This document shows, one piece after another, positions 28,658-39,121 of a DNA stretch of 64,000 nucleotides. How positions within the stretch are numbered: position 1 is the first letter of the stretch; every line of letters begins with the position of its first letter. Location: contig BSDZ01000004.1 in NCBI GenBank assembly GCA_030268105.1, positions 2,529,001 through 2,593,000 on the forward strand, written 5' to 3'. Source of the DNA: Volvox africanus (Eukaryota > Chlorophyta > Chlorophyceae > Chlamydomonadales > Volvocaceae). The position numbers and the translations under genes were made by a program. The notes beneath the pieces are model-generated. The model was not told the origin of the DNA, did not search any database, and saw nothing but the letters and a program-made list of their open reading frames with translations.

Positions 28658-31600
28658 CCTTCACCACGCGCGGCCACCAAAACGAGCATCGTACTAGCTC
28701 TGTCAATCGTGTGCTTCCAGGGTGTCCTGCTAATGGGTCCTTGTGGAACCGAGCAAGAATATTGTAGCGCAGAGCGTCGTCGTTCGGCACGATGATTTGT
28801 GTGGTCGAACCATCCATCCGTAGCCATAAATCATTGCACTTGTGTAGATGTTCCACATTACTTGGCAAAGCGAACCACAGATCCACTTCATACGCCACCT
28901 TGGCTCGCTGCGAGAGATCTGCTGCTATTGGCACCTCCTGACTGCGTGAACGGGTAACCGGTGCTGCCAGAATCGCAGCATGTAACGATGTATGTTGACT
29001 GAGGGCGTCAGCAATATTGATTCTGCCGGCGATATATTCCCATGTACAGTCCAAACGAGACAGATACTCCATCCATCTGGCTTGTCATCGATTGAGCATG
29101 GGGACACTCTGTAAAAATGTGGTCGGTCTTCAGTGTAAAAGGGCGGCCTTCGAGGTAACAGCACCATTCCCTTAGAGCATGTAGAACTGCCAACAGCTCA
29201 TGCTCTCCGGTCGTGTATCGGGTCTCCGCACCCGAGAATTTCTTACTCGTGAAGGCAATTGGTCGTCCTTCCTGCAACAATACAGCACCGCTTTCATGCA
29301 GGGAAGCATCCGATATTACTTCTACACGAAACGGCAACGAGTAATCAGGGAAAGAGAGGGTAACGTCGTCGGCGATGATTCACTTGAGCTCTTCGAATGC
29401 CCGCTGGCACCCGGGTGTCCAGGCCTTGAGAGAAACGAAACCTCCTTTCTTCGTCAGATTTGTAAGCGGGGCCGCAATAATGGAGTATTTATTAAGAAAC
29501 TTACGGAGGTAGTTGGTCAAACCCAAGAACTGGCATAGTTCAGTGAGGTTCTGAGGCGTGGGCCATTCGCGAACCACAGCTACCTTCCGTGGGTCCATCC
29601 TTATTCCCGTGGCCGATACGATGTGGCCCAGATACTCCACTTGAGGCTGCGCCGAAAAACACTTGGCGCATTTAGCAAACAATTGCTCCCACTTTATCAC
29701 CTCAAGCACGAGCTCGAGATGCTTCAGGTGCTCCTCGCGCGTCTTGGAATATATTAAAATATCGTCCAAATAACAAACGACGAACCTTTCGATATATGGT
29801 CTGAACATGCGATCCATCACTGCTTGAAATGTGGCGGGCGCATTAGTGAGTCCAAACGACAAGACCGTGTACTCGAAGTGACCAAAGGGAGTCCGGAAAG
29901 CGGTTTTTGTAATATCAGAAGCAGCGATGCGTATCCGATTATACCCTTGTTGAAGGTCAATCGAGGAAAAAAAAGCTGAGTGTTTCAACTTATTGAGCAG
30001 GTCATCGACACGCGGCAAAGGGTAGCGATTTTTAATTGTAGTCGCATTCAAGCCCCGATAATCAATGCACATGCGCAACGTCCCATCCTTCTTACCGACA
30101 AACAATATCGGCGCAGAATATGGTGATGTGCTGGGCCTGATCATACCCTTTGCGAGCAGATCCCCCACTTGCCGCTTCACTGCATCCAGCTCCAACGGGC
30201 TTAACCTGTACATAGGTCGTGAAACGGGTTGTGCTCCGGGCACAAGAGGGATCGTATGGTCAACAGGTCGCATAGGTTGGAGCCCTGGGATGTCGCCAAA
30301 GACATCAGCATATTTATGCAGGAGGGCTTCGACCTCAAGATCCTTCACGGTGGACTGCACGGTGGTAGCATTCGATTGCACCCGTGGCCTCACAAGCAAC
30401 ACATGGGCGCCTTTCCGTATCATCCGATCGGTTTCTTTTCGCCCAATTAGCTTGGGTTCTTGATTTCGGCAGACGATTGCCGCTAAAGTGAAATTAACCT
30501 CAGGCTCCGCAACAGTGCCGCCCTCCTCTGGTGTGACATCTTGGTATGACAGGAAAGGTACCTTAGTCGATAGGTTCCCTTTGCACAATGGCCAATTGTG
30601 CTGGACTCCATATCGATGCGCGTGCAGTACTGTCGTAATGTCGCGGCACCCAAAATGTATTCGTCTCCGAGAGAGCTTGTAGCACATACGGTTGGGCCCT
30701 AACACGCAGAGGGCCTATCGACAGGCTCAGGGTGATCCTGCCCACAATGGGATGCTTACCTCCATCAGCGAGGGTAACCTGTGCACAATCAGATGACTGA
30801 GGGGTCAACCCCAAAGCATTCACCTCCTTTGCCGAGATGAAGTCATCGCTGGCGCCGGTATCCACAAGCGCCTTCATTAGTCGACCACCAAGGCCAATTT
30901 CGATGACAAGAACACGATTTCCTGTTGGAGTCGACTCCGCAGAAAGTAGAAGTGATCCTAGAGCAGGCTCGAACCTGGTAGAATCCAAAAGAGGGGCCTC
31001 AAACCAAACTTCAGCAGCGTAAGATAGTTTAGGTAGTACCGTCGGCCTCCCCGTCACATCCACACCGTTGAACAACACGGTGTCCAATTCGAATCAGAGA
31101 ACACATTGCATACCTTCCAGCAGTGACGCAACTTTGCGTTGACTATAAGAGGGAATTAGTATGCAAGCTGCAGTGTCCGGATTTCGATGACGATATCTCT
31201 TATACCTGGTGAGCTGCTCGCACAACTCATGGAAAGACAAAGGGATAAACAAAGTAACGTGGCCGGATAAATTGAGGGAAGAAAGAGGACAGCGCGGTGC
31301 AAATAAATTACACAGCGGGTCAAAATGATTTAGTCCCGTGCGACCGTCAAGCGAGAAACGTCGCCCGATAGCCTGCTCGATTTGTCCAAAAACGGAAGGT
31401 AAAAGAGCCTTCACAGCCGGACGCAACGACGGCCAGCGGCCACGTACACTTCCTTCAGTCCCGGGAGGAGTCCCTTCCTTCACAGCCCGGGCAACTTCCT
31501 AAGTCGTCTTGGGTACGAAAGGCGGTAACAGAGGGCACTCACGAGTGGGATGCTCTCCTGCACACCTCAGGCAGGTTTGCCGGGATTGTCCTATGCTTTT

Positions 31601-31831
31601 GATGTCTGGTACTATTATTATTATTGTTATTACAAACCGGAAGCGGCGGCGTCCAAAACGGCGAGACCAAGATCCTCGGCGAACGTATCTAGAGGGCTGC
31701 GGTGATTTTCGTCGTCACTCGCCATCACGAGAACCTACTTCCGATAAGGGGCAATGAGACAGCCGTGAATTGAACTGTGTTGCTACCAAATTTGTTGTAT
31801 CCTTCCTTCTTCAATCATGCACTGAATCTGT

Positions 31832-32365
31832 GGATCCAGTGTGATTTGTACTGCACATCGGTATCATGAGCGTGATAGGTGCGAGGACGGCCGCCTAGAG
31901 ACCAAAGTCAGCTTGACGCTACCTTGGATTAAGTACTCAGGTACTTAACTCAATCTCATTCTCATTTATACGCTTTACTCAACTATTATCGGCCTGAGCT
32001 ATTCCAGCATATCATTTCCAGCCGTATGATGAACGCTGCCCGCGGGGTCTGACGGCAGACTTCTATTTTGTAATCGAGAATCATTGTAAGTTGAATCTTT
32101 CCTTGTTAATGAGTCTTCCGCTGTCACGTTGCTTGCACCGGAGTGTCTTACTGTTCGTAAGCACAATGCACTTTTAGCTAACCCTCAGACGTGCAGATTC
32201 AGTGCATGATTGAAGAAGGAAGGATACAACAAATTTGGTATCGAGACAGGTTCGTTGCCTGACTGCCTAATGATGCTCGATCGGAAGTAAGTTCTTTCTA
32301 GGACGACGATCGACCATGGGCGACGTAGCCCTCTAGACATTATCGCCGAAGAACTTGTCCACGCT
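31832..32365 (+). repeat. Truncated LTR and leader of chromovirus H
   Basis: A plus-oriented LTR fragment (31,832-32,231, ending AGGATACAACA) is joined head-on to the stub of the E LTR. A PBS (TTTGGTATCGAGAC) and a decayed leader exon (…LVHAV) follow, then the sequence breaks into another LTR near 32,366. Confidence 0.7.
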
Positions 32366-33660
32366 GTATTATATACTGTTCATTCACGACATCGCCTTGT
32401 CGGTCAACATGTTTGACTCAAGGCTGATGTCAATGCGCGAACCCATAAATGGCATAATATATCACGTAATAATATTCAAATATTATTACATCATTCGTAT
32501 CATGAACCACACGCGTATGCGAGAACGCGACGATCGCGATGGTTGGGTCGGCAACCGAATATCGATATTCGGAGAGTTGCACACTGCATACGATGCATCC
32601 ATTAATATCACGGATTACGCGATATTTAGGACAGTGCTATAATAGTACTCACACTTGAGATCAGAATCCAGTGAGACTTGTACTGCACATCGGTATCGCG
32701 AGCGTGATAGGTGCGAGGACGGCCGCCTAGAGACCGAAGTCGGCTCGAAGCTACTTTGGATCAAGTACCCACGTACTTAACTCAACCTATTTCTCATACA
32801 TACGATATATTCATTTGTTATCGGCCTGATCTATTCCAGCATCTATTTTCCAGCCGTATGATGAACGCTGCCCGCGGGGTCTGACGGCAGACTTCTATTC
32901 TGTAATTGAAGATCATTGTAAGTTGAATCTTTCCTAGTTGATGAGTCTTCCTCTATTACAATACTCGCATTGAATAGCTTTGCTGTTCGTAAGCTCGATG
33001 CACGTGTAGCTAACACCCAGACATGCAGATTCAGTGCATGATTGAAGAAGGAAGGATACAAAAAATTTGGTATCGAGACGGGTTAAGTCACGGCTGTCTC
33101 ATTGTCCCTCATCGGAAGTAGGTTCTCGCGATGGCAAGCGACGACGACAATCGCCACAGCCCTTTAGACACCTTCGCCGAGGATCTAGGTCGCGCCGTTT
33201 TGGACGCCGCCACTTCCGGTTTGTGACTATAGTTGCTCGTTTACGATTAGTTGCTGCGTCTTTGTTGCGAATCCACACTGTGAATCGCAGGTGAACGCAC
33301 ACCAACCCTGAATACGGTGCTGGCTGGACAGTATCTAAATCCTGAACAAATCAAGGCTCAGATTCTGCGAACTACGGAGATAAAAGACAGCCTTACAAAT
33401 TACATCGCATTCGTGCTCCATGTCAGGTCGCGAAGATAGTTCTTACTTAGGCATGGCAAGCCAACCTGATGGATGCCTCGCCGCTAGAACCGTTTTCGCT
33501 GACCCTGATACTGTGGGAACTCGTATTGCACCAGAACCCATTGTCCTTTAGACCCCTTCACACTTGATTGTACCACTGTCGGCAGCGGCTACAACCAGTG
33601 AGGGAGCTGGAGCGCAACGGGCTCCGGGAACACCTGCGGTTCAAGAACCCGTCGGTATAC
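32366..33660 (+). mobile_element. Chromovirus H2 fragment: LTR, leader ORF with intron, start of gag
   Basis: The 5'-truncated LTR (32,366 to about 33,063, terminal CAACA altered to CAAAA) is followed by a PBS. A leader exon lies at 33,131-33,218 (MASDDDN, then PLDTFAEDLG). A 72-nt intron (33,219-33,290) and exon 2 (LNTVLAGQYLNPEQIKAQI) follow, and then a gag start at about 33,419 in the +1 frame (MSGRED). The gag frame has a TAG where A reads Gln-Thr-Pro (about 33,550) and ends at about 33,660, where host gene sequence begins. Confidence 0.75.
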
Positions 33661-33710
33661 AGGTTTCACACACCCATTTTTATCAAACGTTCTGACAGAA
33701 ATACGAGGCA

Positions 33711-34169
33711 ATGCCCATGGCTCCCTCAGCACTCAGCCATGGCAATCGTCAGCAGGCCAGTGGTACCAAGTTACAGGCCCAGGATGCGAACATTGTTGAG
33801 GCTGCATCATTGGACCGTGCTTCGTTTATTCAGCTTAGAAACCGCATAAAGGCTGTCAGAACATCAGATGAGCATGCAGACCTGGGTGTAGCAGGGTTTG
33901 TCCCCTCCTTTTATTTCACCAACAACATTTAGGAATTGCTGGAGGGGCTCCATGCCGTGGACTCCAAGCTGGACATGAACGTGGACACACTGGGGGCAAA
34001 GCTGGACGCACTGGATGCCAAGAAGGAGGCACAGCTGGAGGCCAAGTTGTACGCCAAATTACTGTTTCAGCTAGTGGTATCAGCCTTGGTCATTGCGCTG
34101 GCCTCAATAACCAGTCCGAGCTGGCTCCTGGTTTTGTCGGGCATCCAAGCCAAAGTTCTGGGACAGTGA
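33711..34169 (+). CDS. 3' exons of a coiled-coil protein with a C-terminal membrane segment
   Basis: An upstream exon (RASFIQLRNRIKAVRTSDEH) and a downstream exon (from 33,933) are separated by a probable short intron that ends in a pyrimidine-rich CATTTAG acceptor. The in-frame TAG is then intronic. The last exon encodes an amphipathic heptad-like stretch (HAVDSKLDMNVDTLGAKLDA) and a hydrophobic segment (LLFQLVVSALVIALAS), ending at 34,169. The layout is loosely like DUF1640/CCDC90-type mitochondrial inner-membrane proteins. That is a guess from layout, not a motif match. The gene's 5' part is not seen; a chromovirus fragment ends at about 33,660, directly upstream, so the gene may be truncated or have that insertion in an intron. 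Confidence 0.45.
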
Positions 34170-35102
34170 GCTGCTTTAAGCTCTAGGTGCCAGCAGCAGC
34201 ATGTATGTTACTAGGAGGTAGTGGCCAGCTGCAATGATGCGGATGGATGTAGTAAGCAAATGGTGATTACGAGCAAGGCATGCCTGCCTAATGGATGGAG
34301 GGATGCATCAGGAATATAGGAGTCTTGGGGGTTTGTGGTTCGGGAATCAAAAGAACTCCTTTTAAGCAAAACAATATAAAGGAATTTATATATGCATGAG
34401 AGTGTGCTCCAAACGCATCAATCTGGTTGTGGTGATGGCTGAGAAATTGCTTAGTGGGATCGATGCATACTGGCAACCTTTTATCAATAATAATAATAAG
34501 AATTTGCCGGGCGTGCAAAACCGCCGCAAAACAAAGCACCGTTGCTCACATTACGAATGTTTATTTTGGCACCTGTAGGCTATGCCTATTGCGGATAGCG
34601 GACGCAAGACATATATAGAAGTACGTATCACGCTATTCCAGCATTCAATTGAACTCAGCACCCTTCGTTCGTTCTGCGAACAAAACACCGTAGGTGCATC
34701 GTTGGACTACCTCAACTGCCGTCCTGTTTATACTCGGAAGAGCCCATCCGCTCCCTTCTGTCTGCGCTCCAAACTCGCCACATTACACCACTGGCAACCA
34801 CGTCTCCTAGCGGCAACATCAGCATCCAGTTTCAAGGGCCGGGATGGCTGGATGAGCATGGGATGTGATGGGTATTCACTTGAAGTGAGCGTTCGGGCCT
34901 TTCAGGACGGGAGCTCCAGCAATTACAGTTAACAGTTAGTTAGTCAACCATGGCAACGGCCAAGAAACGCACGTGGGAATCTGAGCGAGATTCTGTTACA
35001 TCTTACAGGCACGCTGTGTCGGCATCGGATATGATGTAGATTAGTCATAATGGGCGCAACAAACAGTTAAGGCACTTTGATTTACCACTTCAGCTCCTCA
35101 TC
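34170..35102. other. Intergenic, no supported feature
   Basis: No convincing coding frame, RNA or repeat seen. It probably holds the 3' UTR of the upstream gene and the promoter of the hydrolase. Confidence 0.5.
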
Positions 35103-35340
35103 ATGGCTGCCGTACAGCGATCAGTGCGCAGTCTGGGCATCTGTTTACGCTACGATTATTATCCAGACGAGGAAATTTCATCAATGCATTCCGTGCATGA
35201 TGAAAATCTTCTCGAATTCCATATTTTCATAGTTGGCAGAGCGAGTATGTATTATCTTAGCCACGCAATTAATACTGATTTTGTAACACGTACGATGAAA
35301 ACCCTAAGATATGTAGATCACAACATATTACCTGAATCTA

Positions 35341-37842
35341 GGCCACATAATTGTGTGCGGGCCTGGAGGCGCGTCGTTGCTCCATGCGTCATCCATGCGC
35401 AGCGGTCTGCGAGTCACCTCAATCGAGCGCAACCCGCATCTTTTATTCCACCGCAAGTATCAGAAATTCTGGAACCGGCGGCCCAGGCAATAGCGGCGAA
35501 TATGCGGCGGGTACCTGTTACCATCTCGACCATCCCGGGCTCCCCGGAAGTCGCGACAGCCTTTGTGGGGCCCACACGCGATGAGGCTTCTCGCTACCCT
35601 AAAGATGTCCCCTCCATCTTCCTCCTGCACGGGTTTGACTCCTCGTGCATGGAGTGGCGAAGGCTATACCCCCTCCTGGCAGCGGCCGCGCCGACTTATG
35701 CCCTGGACTTGGTGAGTGGCTGGTGCACCGTTAGTTACAAGGACCGGAACTGGTAACTTCAAGATAAGGTCCTTCAAAAGCCTCACCCCGCACCGTCTTC
35801 CACGTTCTTGCGGCTCTCCCACATGTCCTCTGTGCCTTGACACATGAACGGATACATGTCTGGCGCGGCTGCGTGCGGTCGCAGGTGGGCTGGGGCTTCA
35901 CCGATTCGTCGCTCTTCCAGTCCGACCCCTCTCTGGTGATCCGACCCGAAGACAAGGCTGCCCACATGCGCGCCTTCTTGGAGGCGCACACAGACGGCCG
36001 ACCCGTGGTTTTAGTGGGCGCATCTCTCGGAGGCGCCAAGGCGCTTGATTTTGCGCACACATACCCGGAGGTGGGATGGCTTTGGAGGGGGCGAACTTGA
36101 TGGCGCACGCCTGCACATGTGGCCAGCCGTACCATATATTTTGGGGCGGGGATGAGTTGGAGATGGATAAATGGGGGTTAGTTGACCTCTGTATAGCCAA
36201 CTACCGGCATGGTATTGCAATAGCATTTGGTTCAGGATGTACATCCTGGTGAACACATGGAGACTCGCGCGAGAGCGTGTTCCGGTGCGTCAGGTGTCCT
36301 CCTCCGCCATTTTAGCTTTTCCTCAACGACACGCGCACTCATCACCCTCTGCCCTTCTCGGACATATTCAAAAAGGTTTGCTCACCTCCCATCCGCCATC
36401 CCTCTTTGCATTCCTGCCCCCATCTCTCGCTGGGTCGGTGTCGGTCAGCATCATGGGCCTTGCAGTGAGGGTCCTTGCAAGTGTTCAATGCAGCGAGTTT
36501 CGTTGTTTGTCGGACGTCAATTTCATTTATTGGCCATTTCCCGCCCGCGTCGCTAACCCGCCATTTCCCACTTGTGCTGGTCTGTTGGCCTGTTGGGCCT
36601 TTTGTTGGGCGGGCCCGCATATCCCAATCCAGTTGGTGAAGGGCGTGGTGCTGATTGACGGTCAGGGCTTCATTGACGGTATCGGCAAGATGTCCACCGC
36701 ACCTCGCTGGCTTTTGTGGCTCGGGGTGAAGGTGTTGCAGTCGGTGCCGCTACGCCAGGCGGCCAACAAGGCGAGGCCCATGGGGGTCAGGGGGCAGAAA
36801 AAAGGCCGGGGTTTCAACAGTCATGGGGAAGAGGGACAGGAGACAGGAGAAAGCCATGCGGGTACTCACACACGGTGGGTAAATGGAGTGTCATGTTTTT
36901 TCCCAAGTTTCTCTTTGCTTCGCTGTCCTGAGCCGTCCTGAACCTGACAAAGAGCCTCACGAAACCTGGCAGCCTTACAATCCCCCAGTCGGAGGTTTGA
37001 GGTTCGACTAAATTCTTAACTTGCTGAACGTTGACCCGTTTCCATCACGCAGATGGCATATTTTGATAAGGAACGGTTCGCTACTCAGGACGCGATGCGT
37101 ATTGGCCGCCTGCACACCCTCCTGCCAGGCTGGCTGGACGCCAACATCGCGTTCATGCGCAGTGGTGGTTACGCGATCAGCGGCAAAATCGGCCAGGTAG
37201 GGGACACCCGCAGGAGCAGGTAGCAAGTGGCACCAAGAGCCGGCAGATGGACGGCAAGCGGGATGTGGGAAGGTTAAGGCGCTACAGCTCCTCAAAGGCG
37301 CGGGGCCACTTGAAAGTCACTCACGCAATGATTACTTTATGGGATTTCCAATGTGTACCGCATCTTTGCAGAGGCATTTGGAATTCGCCACAATTGCGTC
37401 TGCAACGCTTACCACACCCATTGCTAGCTCGCCCTTCTCCCACCAGCACCAGAACCAGCACCACTTAATGGCGCACTCCCTATCAGTGGTGGTGCGGTGC
37501 GCTACGTATTGTTATCCCCCATCCCGCCATATGTTCTGGCCAGAACGTGATTTTAAATCTGGATCTTAAACCGATCCCGTCATTCCAATTCGTCTCGTGC
37601 ATCGGATATCGAACGTCCCCTCCCAGATCCAGCAGGACGTGCTCGTCCTCTGGGGCCGCAACGATGAGATCTTGGACCCATCCTACGCGACACGGTTTCA
37701 AAACACGTTGCCACGAGCACAGTTGCTATGGGTGGAGCGCTGCGGCCACTGCGCCCACCTTGAGCAACCCCAGCTCGCGGCGGAGCACATCATGGAATTT
37801 GTGAAGGGCCTGGCACCAGCTGCCACCGCTGCACGGGCGTAA
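35341..37842 (+). CDS. Alpha/beta-hydrolase, six or more exons
   Basis: A hydrolase of the plant/algal alpha/beta fold family; substrate unknown. Exon with VPSIFLLHGFDSSCMEW (oxyanion HG) ends 35,711|GTGAGT. The next, 35,885-36,070 (LVGWGFTD; nucleophile elbow VLVGASLGG, Ser as GxSxG), ends GAG|GTGGGA. Exon 36,633-36,770 (VVLIDGQGF) follows. Exon 37,053-37,196 (MRIGRLHTLLPGW) ends CAG|GTAGGG. The last exon, 37,627-37,842, holds the catalytic Asp in WGRNDEIL and His in CGHCAHLEQP. All joins keep frame. The donor after 36,770 is either GC (AAG|GCGAGG) or a nearby GT. The N terminus is uncertain. An open frame from ATG 35,103 contains an AT-rich stretch (about 35,150-35,340) that looks intronic, and a plastid or mitochondrial leader may lie before it. 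Confidence 0.85.
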
Positions 37843-39121
37843 GGGTGGTGGTGGCCCCCTGTGGAACCGGCCGGCAGAGGTGAAGTTGCTGCTCCTGATC
37901 ACCCTGGTAGCAGTGAGCGGGTCTTGACAGTCTCTATCAGCGACGATGGGGCAGAGATGAGTAGTGACCTAGGCATATAGACGAACGTGACGTGAGGCGC
38001 GGTGCACGAGCAGCGGGCTCATGTGACGAGCAAACATAGCAGCACAGCACTTTCATCGAGCCAGAGTGGGGCTAGCGATGTCCGGGTCAGCCATAAGTCC
38101 GAGTTTTATGGTGCGCACCAATTTTAGTGGGTGCACATCTGGTGTGAACAGAGAGCCGAAGATGTGGTGTTGGCTTCACGTTGGGATGGAGCGAGATTTT
38201 TTTCTTACTGATACGTTACGCCCACGTAACGCCTTCCACAAAAGGACACCTAGTTGATTTTTTATCTGCCGCTGAGGGCCTCTTTCTTCGTCGCTGCCGT
38301 GCGACATTTAATTGTTAAACTTTGTTTCACATTTATACCGTTCGTTGAAGATGAGTAGCGAGCGTAATTCGAGATCATGTACTGAGTGGCGTAATGGCAT
38401 CTTAGCAGAGGAGGGAGGGAGGGAGGGTAAAGAGGAATGTGCCAGCCGAAGACCGCAGTGCTGATCGGCAGGCGCCTAAGGCCCCTTCCGACAAGAGGAC
38501 ATCGGTATGATGTATTCCTCGGCTGCATAGGCGGGGCACCCTTAATCAGACCCCTGTGATGAAGCTTGGCATGGTGAATGGCTGACATTACAGTGTAACA
38601 GAGGCTGATAAATGAGGCGCGTGTTAGCAAACGTAACAGCGATGATGATGGTGGTAATAATCACCCATGGCCTCAGCTGGCTGCCCATGGTTTTTGATGT
38701 GCAGCGTAGCATTTTAAAACGACTTTCAGACTCAATCCGGACATCCAGCACTACACCATGCAGTGCGGTGGCGGATGGTTGTCCACCGCAGCTACAAACA
38801 AAAACCAGGATATACCTCAATCGAACTTAACACGTATTTCAAATATTATGTCGCGCTTTGGGCAACGTAATATTACGTAGTATTACGTTGCCCAAAACGT
38901 CCTCGGCGATATGCCCAGCTAAGGATCCTCTAGGATACGGAACTCACGGTCACGACGAGTGGCCAGTACGTAGCCGCCAGAGACGAGGGCGAGTGGAGCC
39001 CTATTCACGGCTTCTACGCTGTGTAACCCCTGTTATGAGATTTCAAAATCCCATGGAACAGCTGGCATATCGGTGCAGCTGGGTAGACCAACGGACAACT
39101 CGTGGGCATGTTATCTATTTC
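37843..39121. other. Intergenic with one strong hairpin
   Basis: Apart from the hairpin at 38,857-38,896 no gene or repeat is supported. A short GGGA tract lies at about 38,410-38,430. Confidence 0.5.
38857..38896. repeat. Perfect hairpin: 16-bp arms, 8-base loop
   Basis: Arm TTTGGGCAACGTAATA (38,857-38,872), loop TTACGTAG, and exact complementary arm at 38,881-38,896. No T-run follows. It could be an MITE end pair, a recombination scar or a structured RNA element. Confidence 0.85.

Larger units (their letters stand above)
26807..31498 (-). pseudogene. Element E pol remnant
   Basis: Collinear with A pol over protease (LVDTGASDDF), RT (CIDYRGLNATTIKNRYPL, YLDDILIY), RNase H (ISDASLHESG) and integrase (MDFVVALPK, SDRGGQF, QTESTNRTLG). 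Damage seen includes a TGA near 31,095, a frameshift near 30,650, a stop near 29,380, a frameshift near 29,100 and the 1.08-kb insert in the integrase zinc-finger region. The RT segment 29,380-30,463 alone is still open. The Cys codon mutated to stop in element A is intact here. Confidence 0.85.
26153..31831 (-). mobile_element. Decayed chromovirus E
   Basis: Minus-strand element related to A. The left (3') LTR is truncated (26,153-26,521). Chromodomain and integrase run from about 26,540 to 29,072, RNase H and RT to 30,463, protease to 31,087 and the pol N terminus to 31,498. Gag is deleted: the zinc knuckle near 31,550 is followed within about 60 bp, across a (TAT)n-like tract, by the leader exon at 31,640-31,740. 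The right (5') LTR survives for only about 40 bp (31,793-31,831). A bacterial-type insert interrupts the integrase at 27,574-28,657. Confidence 0.8.

Noticed and set aside
35103..35340. ATG 35,103 reading straight into the hydrolase
   Set aside because: The stretch 35,150-35,340 is AT-rich and non-hydrolase-like, probably an intron or upstream DNA. Left unassigned.
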